Shown in pieces: positions 1-5,200 of a stretch of DNA of 8,865 nucleotides. Position 1 is the first letter of the stretch, and every line of letters begins with the position of its first letter. Location of the stretch: contig USKC01000113.1 in NCBI GenBank assembly GCA_900555195.1, positions 1-8,865 on the forward strand, read 5' to 3'. Origin of the DNA: an uncultured Lachnospiraceae bacterium. GTDB lineage: Bacteria > Bacillota > Clostridia > Lachnospirales > Lachnospiraceae. The translations under genes were made by a program, and so were the position numbers. Under the pieces are notes generated by a model. It was not told the DNA's origin. It worked only from the letters and a program-made list of their open reading frames with translations, and did not search any database.

Positions 1-46
1 AGGCCAAGAAACAGCACAATTTTCTCACAGGTTTGCGGAAAAAGAA
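1..46 (+). repeat. Diverged partial copy of the intergenic palindrome arm
   Basis: Bases 6-46 align without gaps to the reverse complement of 1569-1609 in the left arm of the large palindrome: 35 of 41 positions match and all six differences are transitions. The match weakens but continues to base 1, so the copy probably runs off the window. The inner part matches the left arm better than the right arm, which differs in the stretch next to the poly-T run. Beyond about position 50 the similarity fades, with only short patches left. Bases 47-190 hold no gene that I can support. The copy lies downstream of the terminator of the NlpC/P60 gene, so that gene is flanked by repeat sequence on both sides. 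Confidence 0.7.
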
Positions 47-190
47 TGCAGCCGAGCCCCGCGCCGCAGAAGCCGGATGCCTGTGCTTGGGGAACCAGGC
101 GTCACAAACGAGTGAGATGGAACGGCATATGCGGAGGGCTGGGTAGTAACAGCTGCCAATTATAGCTTAACCTTCCGTTCTCCAACACAG

Positions 191-242
191 AAAAAAATGC
201 TGCTGCAACCATGATTCTTTCAATCATTTATGCAGCAGCATC
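191..242 (-). terminator. Rho-independent terminator of the NlpC/P60 gene
   Basis: Read on the minus strand, an 11-bp stem ATGCTGCTGCA / TGCAGCAGCAT (plus-strand 231-241 with 197-207) is followed directly by a run of seven T (plus-strand A run 191-197). The loop contains a second 6-bp hairpin, plus-strand 211-216 paired with 222-227 around CTTTC. It starts about 10 nt after the stop codon of the hydrolase gene, the normal place for an intrinsic terminator. I see no comparable T-run hairpin anywhere else in the window. Confidence 0.93.
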
Positions 243-250
243 CGTTTCAC

Positions 251-1300
251 TTATGAACTGAGCACTCTCTTTACAGCATAGGGCGTTCTGTAGGAAGCAT
301 TGGAAATCTTAATGCCGGTACGCGCATTGCTGGCATGGATAACCTGACCTCCTCCAATATAAATCGCCACATGGTTTACCCTGCCATTGTTGGCGTAGAA
401 GATCAAATCGCCTGGCTGTGCCTCAGAAAGGCTCACCTTCGTTCCTACCGCGCTCTGAGCCGCAGATGTTCTCGGCAGAGATACGCCGTAATTCTTGAAT
501 ACGCTCTGCACAAATCCTGAGCAGTCTGCGCCGTTAGTAAGGCTGGTGCCGCCCCATACATAAGGGTTTCCAAGGAACTGCTTCGCATAATTAACCAGAT
601 CCACACGCACATCAGACACGCCTTTTCCATAGATCAGTTCTGTCTGCGTCACCGCGCGTTCCAGCTTCTTCGCAATATTCACATACTCAGCGGACACATA
701 GGCTTCTTCATCATCCAACATGATCTTCACCCAGCCGTCCAGCTGTTCCACAACTTCCAGTTCTTCCCCTTCAGCTACCAAGGTGATTACAGGGCTTTCC
801 GTGCTGGGCTCTTCCCTCACGCGCAGTCCACCCGAATTGCAGACAGCCATATCCGTAGCGACCTCATCCGCATGCGCACGCGCTTCCTTGCCGGTCAGAA
901 GGAATTCCGCCTTCACATAACCGGTCACTTTGCCGGACTTAATATAGGCCCAGCCGTCGCTGATATCCATCACTTCACAGCCGCTGTTCTTGCTCATCTT
1001 GCCGACCAGCTTGCCGTCTTCTGAAGGTTCTTCCCGCACATTCAGATAATTGGAAACGTTCGCGATTCCCAGATTGCTGAAGCCGTAGATCGCTTTTCTC
1101 TCATTCTTGGCTTCCTCTGCAGCTGCCAGGTATTCTTCCTCCGCCACATTGGCTTCCAAGATCTGCCCCACACCAGCCGAAGGCACCGCCACACCGCCAT
1201 TCTCCGCGGCTAAAGCGCTTGACGGAACTCCCAGCGAGAGGCCGAGACACAACAACATTCCTGACGCCACTATTCCAATCGCTTTCGTCTCTTTCTTCAT
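251..1300 (-). CDS. Secreted SH3b-SH3b-NlpC/P60 peptidoglycan endopeptidase
   Basis: A 349-residue exported cell-wall hydrolase. Residues 1-31 form a Sec signal peptide (KKETK, hydrophobic core, ALA-A cleavage site). Two bacterial SH3 domains follow at about 79-135 and 150-207, each with a NVRE/RVREEPS-type strand; these normally bind peptidoglycan. The C-terminal NlpC/P60 domain (about 229-347) has the catalytic cysteine C260 in DCSGF, histidine H310 in NHVAIYIGGG and a third polar residue H322 in IHASN. Family knowledge points to a papain-like endopeptidase cutting stem peptides, usually gamma-D-Glu-diamino acid bonds; the exact bond cannot be read here. An upstream in-frame ATG at 1354 would add 18 residues before the signal peptide. 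The ATG at 1300 is preferred because it puts the lysines at the N-terminus and has AAGGGAG upstream, although the 12-nt spacing is long. It is monocistronic, with its own promoter and terminator. Confidence 0.93.
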   Translation of the reverse strand: MKKETKAIGIVASGMLLCLGLSLGVPSSALAAENGGVAVPSAGVGQILEANVAEEEYLAAAEEAKNERKAIYGFSNLGIANVSNYLNVREEPSEDGKLVGKMSKNSGCEVMDISDGWAYIKSGKVTGYVKAEFLLTGKEARAHADEVATDMAVCNSGGLRVREEPSTESPVITLVAEGEELEVVEQLDGWVKIMLDDEEAYVSAEYVNIAKKLERAVTQTELIYGKGVSDVRVDLVNYAKQFLGNPYVWGGTSLTNGADCSGFVQSVFKNYGVSLPRTSAAQSAVGTKVSLSEAQPGDLIFYANNGRVNHVAIYIGGGQVIHASNARTGIKISNASYRTPYAVKRVLSS

Positions 1301-1410
1301 AATATAACCGTACTCCCTTAACAATAACCATCCCCAGCAGCTGCCTTCGGGCAACGCCTTCGTAAGTTTTACAGTTCTCTTTCAAATTATTACAAATATA
1401 TTACAACCTA
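1301..1410 (-). other. 5' leader of the NlpC/P60 mRNA
   Basis: About 110 nt lie between the predicted transcription start (near 1410) and the start codon at 1300. The promoter-proximal half is AT-rich. The middle holds a small hairpin at 1340-1355 (minus strand GTTGCC-CGAA-GGCAGC, six pairs including one G-T) and a direct repeat CGAAGGC. The Shine-Dalgarno sequence AAGGGAG lies at the 3' end. I do not recognise a known riboswitch class. The hairpin is too far upstream to cover the ribosome binding site by itself. Confidence 0.45.
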
Positions 1411-1416
1411 TTATCC

Positions 1417-1445
1417 ATTATAGAGAAAGAACCTCCCACTGTCAA
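1417..1445 (-). promoter_or_regulatory. Perfect-consensus sigma-A promoter for the NlpC/P60 gene
   Basis: On the minus strand TTGACA (plus 1440-1445) is separated by exactly 17 bp from TATAAT (plus 1417-1422). Both hexamers and the spacing match the vegetative consensus exactly. Transcription should begin around 1410, leaving a roughly 110-nt leader. The -35 hexamer lies at the outer left end of the large inverted repeat, sharing bases 1440-1443 with the outer repeat at 1432-1443. The promoter implies strong, constitutive-type expression unless something else modulates it. Confidence 0.88.
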
Positions 1446-1889
1446 TCACTTTTCACGGAAATATTCCAGAAGACCTTGCCCAGGCCGCTGCCCTTCTTTA
1501 CGCAGGACGGGCTGTGATCTTCCCGGGCCGGCTTCCTCTCTGAAAGAGCTTGCAGGGCCCCGACGGCTTTCTTTTCCTGCAAACCTATGAAAAAATTGCA
1601 CTGTTTCTTAGCATTTGCACGGAGCGAGTTCACCCGCACGTCCTGGCGGCGTTGTTCGACGCCTGACAAGGCGAGTTTAGCCGCCAGGCGGGTGAACTGG
1701 TTCCATGCGAATGCTTAGAAACAGTCAATTTTTGAAGTGATTTGCAGGAAAAGAAAGCCGTCGAGGCCCTGCAAGTTCCTTCAGAGAGGAAGCCGGCCCG
1801 GGAAGGTCACAGCCCGCCCTGCGCAAAGAAGGGTGGCGGCCTGGGCAAGGTCTTCTGGAATATTTCCATACAGCCCGGACAGGGGGAGG
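1432..1889. repeat. About 458-bp near-perfect intergenic palindrome (unknown function)
   Basis: The core spans 1457-1867. Bases 1457-1583 pair with 1741-1867 over 127 positions without gaps; 119 match and the eight mismatches are all transitions. Inside, the symmetry continues with small indels (CTGTTTCT, AGCATT and AGTTCACCCG blocks, then CCTGGCGGC at 1642-1650 against 1680-1688), down to a central hairpin CGCCT-GACA-AGGCG at 1660-1673. Outside the core, after short unpaired spacers, 1432-1443 pairs with 1878-1889 at 11 of 12 positions. The right end stops five bases from the ribF stop codon and the left end enters the hydrolase promoter. No transposase, T-run or target-site duplication is visible. 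It could be a MITE-like element, two inverted copies of a solo repeat, or a structured RNA; the sequence does not decide. Confidence 0.9.
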
Positions 1890-1893
1890 CTTC

Positions 1894-2820
1894 TCAGATC
1901 TGATCTTTCCAGTATTCACGTCCGGCCGCGATATCGGCGGCCATGTGTTTCTTCAGATCCTCCACATCCGCGAATTTCTGTTCCGGACGGCGGAAGGCAT
2001 AGAGGGAAAGCTCCACATATTCCCCATAGATTTCATCCTGAAAATGGTACAGATAGGTTTCCGCCCCCATCTGCCCGCTGTCGCTTACCGTAGGTTTACA
2101 GCCGATATTGGTGATTCCCGCAAAATTCATGCCGCCGAATTCCATTCGGGACAGATAGACGCCGTTTGGCGGAAGGAGCTTGTCCCGGGGCGGAAGCAGA
2201 TTCACCGTAGGCATGCCCAGGGTGCGCCCCAGCCGTTTGCCGTGCATGACCTGCCCGCAGATGAGATAGGGAGAACCCAGAAGCCTGGTCACCGTTTCCA
2301 TGTTTCCCTTGGCCACTTCTTCCCGCACATAGGTGGAGCTGATCTCCCTGCCTTCATAGAGAATCTTATCAATCACGCGGACCTGGTATCCAAGCTTTCC
2401 TGAAAGCGCCTTCAGAAGATGCCAGTCCCCTTTTCCCTTATCCCCGAAAGACAGATCCGTTCCTGCCGCCAGAAATTTCGTGTTCATTCTTCTGCACAGA
2501 ATTTCCTGCACAAATTCTTCCGCCGGGATGGCTGCGGTGCGCTCGTTCATGGGGAATTCAATGAGCAGATCGATCCCCATCTTTTCAAACAGCTTCCGTT
2601 TCTCCTCTTTCGTCGTCAGTTCCGCCTGAGGTTTTCCCGAAAAGAAAACGCCGGGCGGCGGATCAAAGGTAAAAACGGCGGCTTCCAAGCCATCCTCCTT
2701 GGCTTTCACAATCTGAGACAACAGCTTTCTATGCCCCAGATGAACTCCGTCAAACTTGCCGATCGCAACCGCCGTAGGCTGGTCACATTCAAATTCTGTT
2801 GTCCCCGAGATGATTCGCAT
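1894..2820 (-). CDS. ribF: Bifunctional riboflavin kinase / FAD synthetase RibF
   Basis: A 308-residue cytosolic enzyme that phosphorylates riboflavin to FMN and adenylylates FMN to FAD. The N-terminal nucleotidyltransferase half shows GKFDGVHLGH at 21-30, AAGTDLSFGDKGKGD at about 118-132 and ISSTYVR at 160-166, the usual FMN adenylyltransferase motifs. The C-terminal flavokinase domain begins near 190 with GKRLGR at 194-199, PTVN at 204-207 (the PTxN metal/ATP motif) and NGVY near 219-222. Length is normal for the family. The start at 2820 is preceded by AGGAAAGGAACGGC, a good ribosome binding site. It lies 60 nt after truB, the usual truB-ribF order, and is the last gene of the operon. No FMN riboswitch is visible, so expression probably follows the translation operon. 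Confidence 0.96.
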   Translation of the reverse strand: MRIISGTTEFECDQPTAVAIGKFDGVHLGHRKLLSQIVKAKEDGLEAAVFTFDPPPGVFFSGKPQAELTTKEEKRKLFEKMGIDLLIEFPMNERTAAIPAEEFVQEILCRRMNTKFLAAGTDLSFGDKGKGDWHLLKALSGKLGYQVRVIDKILYEGREISSTYVREEVAKGNMETVTRLLGSPYLICGQVMHGKRLGRTLGMPTVNLLPPRDKLLPPNGVYLSRMEFGGMNFAGITNIGCKPTVSDSGQMGAETYLYHFQDEIYGEYVELSLYAFRRPEQKFADVEDLKKHMAADIAAGREYWKDQI

Positions 2821-2880
2821 GCCGTTCCTTTCCTGTAAACGCCGGCGCCATTGGCCCCGTATACGCTTCTTTTCTGTTCA

Positions 2881-3834
2881 TTAGGTAAAAAACATTTTGA
2901 CCGGTTCATATCTTCCTGCGGCCTCGCGGAATGCGTAAATGCCGTAAAACCGTCCTGCCTCGCTTCCCACTCGGACCTGCTTCGCTCCGCCATCGCCGTC
3001 CGGAAGGGGTGCTTCATCGGAATCATCTTTCTCCCGGACAGCTTCTCCTTCCATACGCCGCAGGATCTGATTCGGATAAAATGCATTGCCGTTTTCCAGC
3101 AGATGTTCAAACCTGGGCTGAATGATGAGTTTGGGGCAGGATACAAACATCCGCTCCACAGGTATCACTTTCTCCATCAGTCTTCCTTCCCGGGCCAGCA
3201 CCTCAATCTGGCCAAGCGTCAAGGCCTCCTTTTCGTAAAAAGAGCCCACCCGGGTTCTCTTCAGGCTCTCCATTGTTCCTCCGCAGCCCAGCATCTGGCC
3301 GATATCATGGCACAATGTCCGGATATAAGTTCCTTTGGAACACTCCACATGAATCGCGATCCTGGGAAGTTCTATTCTGTCGATCCGGATGTCCGTTATC
3401 CGAATCCTTCTGGCCTTCCGTTCCACCTCTTTGCCGGCGCGCGCCAGTTCGTACAGTTTTTTGCCGTTTACTTTCAATGCCGAATACATGGGCGGAATCT
3501 GCTCCTGCTCGCCGATGAAAGAACGGATCGCCTCCTCCGCCTGCTTCGGCGTGACATCCACCGGATGTTCTTCCAGAACGTTTCCTGAAATGTCCTGCGT
3601 GTCCGTCACCTTTCCCAAAAGCAGCACCGCTTCATACGCCTTGCTCCGATCCGCAAGCATATCGCACAGGCGGGTGGCGCTGCCCAGGCATACAGGAAGT
3701 ACCCCGACCGCATCCGGATCCAGGGTACCTGTATGGCCGATTTTCTTCTGCCCGCATATGCCGCGCAGCTTTGCCACCACATCGTGGGAGGTAAAGCCGG
3801 CTTCTTTATATACATTTAAAATACCGTTGATCAT
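2881..3834 (-). CDS. truB: tRNA pseudouridine(55) synthase TruB
   Basis: A 317-residue enzyme that converts U55 of the T-loop of elongator tRNAs to pseudouridine. The N-terminus MINGILNVYKEAGFTSHDVV is typical of the family, followed by KKIGHTGTLDPDAVGVLP, in which D39 is the catalytic aspartate. The conserved Y-alkL-type segment (PPMYSALKVNGKKLYELAR) and GTYIRTLCHDIG follow. The C-terminal part is acidic and variable before a short conserved end (GRFYGIYAF, EPVKMFF). The start ATG overlaps the stop of the upstream DHH gene as ATGA, and AGAGAGG lies just upstream, which suggests translational coupling. The stop TAA is followed directly by an in-frame TGA. Confidence 0.96.
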   Translation of the reverse strand: MINGILNVYKEAGFTSHDVVAKLRGICGQKKIGHTGTLDPDAVGVLPVCLGSATRLCDMLADRSKAYEAVLLLGKVTDTQDISGNVLEEHPVDVTPKQAEEAIRSFIGEQEQIPPMYSALKVNGKKLYELARAGKEVERKARRIRITDIRIDRIELPRIAIHVECSKGTYIRTLCHDIGQMLGCGGTMESLKRTRVGSFYEKEALTLGQIEVLAREGRLMEKVIPVERMFVSCPKLIIQPRFEHLLENGNAFYPNQILRRMEGEAVREKDDSDEAPLPDGDGGAKQVRVGSEAGRFYGIYAFREAAGRYEPVKMFFT

Positions 3835-4802
3835 CCGTTCCTCTCTCCGTCCCGCAGCTGCTTTTCAATATGTAAGGACAGATTGTTGATCACATCATAA
3901 GCCGTTCCTGTCATGGTGCAACCCGCAGCCCGCACATGGCCGCCTCCCCCGAAAAAGGAAGCCACAGCCGCCACATTCACGCGGCCGCCTGAACGAAGGC
4001 TTACCTTATACTCCTGCACGCCCGTCTCATACAGAAAGATTGCGCACTCCACGCCGCGTATGCTGCGCAGCTGACTCACAATTCCATCCAGGTCATGCGG
4101 GCAGGCTCCATAGAATTCCAGGGTTTTGCGGTTCAGAACGCTGACCGCGCACATTCCATCCATAAAAAGAATGCTCTCTAACAGCGCCCTTCCCAGAATC
4201 TGCGTCTGCAAATACGTCTTCTCATAGAAGGTCTCGTCAATCAGATTCGTAAAATCGAATCCAAAGGACACCAGGCTGGCCGCAGCCCGCAGCGTATCCG
4301 GCGAGGTATTGGAGTAGCGGAACACGCCCGTATCATGAACAATCCCCAGATAAAGCGCTTTCGCTATCCGCTCATCCAATCCGTCTTCTCCGATCAGCCG
4401 GAATACAAGTTCCGACGTGGAACTCGCGTCCGGATCCACATAATTCATGTCCCCACACCCGGGAACGTTGCTGATATGATGGTCTATATTGATCTTCTTC
4501 TGTGCATTCCGGAAATAACCCTCAGCCTCACCCAGCCTTCCGGCCTCGCCGTCCAGGGCAAAAAACACATCGAACGTTTCCTGCGGACCGAACTTGCTGT
4601 CAATCTCCTCAATCTGATCGATGCAGTCAAAGATGGCAGAGGGCTTCTCCAGAAAAACCTGAATCAGCGCGTCCGGGCACATTTTCTTCAGATAAAGGTA
4701 CAGGCCCATGCAGGAACCGACACAGTCTCCATCCGGCCGGACATGGCCGCCAATTCCGATCCTTTTGGCATCCTTACACACTTCCAGAAGATTCATCGCC
4801 AT
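3831..4802 (-). CDS. nrnA: DHH/DHHA1 phosphoesterase, NrnA-like nanoRNase/pAp phosphatase
   Basis: A 323-residue RecJ-superfamily protein. The DHH domain shows GGHVRPDGDCVGS at 18-30 (metal-binding D24 and D26), an FALDGE segment, NIDHH with D107-H108-H109, and HDTGVFRYSNTSP further on. The DHHA1 substrate-binding domain has GGGGHVRAAG beginning at 285. Length and motif order match NrnA, which degrades short RNA oligonucleotides and dephosphorylates 3'-phosphoadenosine 5'-phosphate. Related proteins cleave c-di-AMP or its linear product pApA, so substrate assignment is inference. The start at 4802 overlaps rbfA by 29 nt and has AAGGAGG seven or eight bases upstream; a second ATG two codons later is less well placed. 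Its place between rbfA and truB is typical of Firmicutes. The 3' end overlaps truB by 4 nt. Confidence 0.92.
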   Translation of the reverse strand: MAMNLLEVCKDAKRIGIGGHVRPDGDCVGSCMGLYLYLKKMCPDALIQVFLEKPSAIFDCIDQIEEIDSKFGPQETFDVFFALDGEAGRLGEAEGYFRNAQKKINIDHHISNVPGCGDMNYVDPDASSTSELVFRLIGEDGLDERIAKALYLGIVHDTGVFRYSNTSPDTLRAAASLVSFGFDFTNLIDETFYEKTYLQTQILGRALLESILFMDGMCAVSVLNRKTLEFYGACPHDLDGIVSQLRSIRGVECAIFLYETGVQEYKVSLRSGGRVNVAAVASFFGGGGHVRAAGCTMTGTAYDVINNLSLHIEKQLRDGERNG

Positions 4803-5169
4803 CCTGCTCCTCCTTCTGCTGCTCCATCACTTCTTCAATCTTATGCGACATATTCACGCCATAGGCAATCGACTGATCCATCACGAAATGGATCTCCGGC
4901 GTGATACGCAGATTCACTTCCTTCGCCAGGCGGTTCTTAATAAATCCCGCCGCGCTCTTCAGCCCTGCAAGCGTATCCGCCTGTGCCTGTTCGTCGCCCA
5001 ATACGCTGATCCATGCTTTACAGGTCTTCAGATCCGGAGAAACCTCCACCGCCACCACGGAGGTGAGGGGAGCAATTCTCGGATCTTTGATCTCTCCCCG
5101 GATCGTTTCCGCAAGCACCTTCTGCACCTGCGCATTGATCCGGGTATTTTTTACACTATTTTTTCTCAT
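4774..5169 (-). CDS. rbfA: 30S ribosome-binding factor RbfA
   Basis: A 131-residue protein with the KH-like RbfA fold. Recognisable family segments are EIKDPRIAPLTSV at 26-38, VEVSPDL at 41-47, WISVLG at 53-58, the helix-kink region SAAGFIKNRLA at 72-82 and LRITPEIHFVMDQS at 87-100. RbfA binds the 30S subunit during late maturation of 16S rRNA. An open frame extends upstream to 5289 inside infB, but family similarity begins at MRKNSVKN, so the ATG at 5169 is chosen; a GGAAAGG ribosome binding site lies about 12 nt upstream. The C-terminus is a polar acidic tail (EQQKEEQDGDESSGS). It lies 31 nt after infB and overlaps the DHH gene by 29 nt. Confidence 0.95.
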   Translation of the reverse strand: MRKNSVKNTRINAQVQKVLAETIRGEIKDPRIAPLTSVVAVEVSPDLKTCKAWISVLGDEQAQADTLAGLKSAAGFIKNRLAKEVNLRITPEIHFVMDQSIAYGVNMSHKIEEVMEQQKEEQDGDESSGSV

Positions 5170-5200
5170 TCTTATTCGGCACCTTTCCGGCGGCCATCCC

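Noticed and set aside
1301..1354. Longer start (ATG 1354) for the NlpC/P60 protein
   Set aside because: It would put 18 residues ahead of a textbook signal peptide, and the downstream ATG at 1300 has a Shine-Dalgarno sequence.
1301..1410. Riboswitch (for example c-di-AMP type) in the hydrolase leader
   Set aside because: Such switches do occur before wall-hydrolase genes, but the leader is too short and lacks the conserved blocks I know; only one small hairpin is visible.
1442..1669. 75-residue minus-strand reading frame across the left palindrome arm
   Set aside because: The same frame is open in the other arm, but seven of eight differences change the amino acid, there is no convincing ribosome binding site, and the frame is best explained by base composition of the repeat.
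1432..1889. CRISPR array, IS element or group II intron in the gene-free region
   Set aside because: There are no regularly spaced direct repeats, no transposase or reverse transcriptase frame, and no obvious target-site duplication; the structure is a single inverted repeat.
1737..2093. 118-residue plus-strand frame from the right arm into ribF
   Set aside because: It runs antisense through conserved ribF coding sequence and has no recognisable family features.
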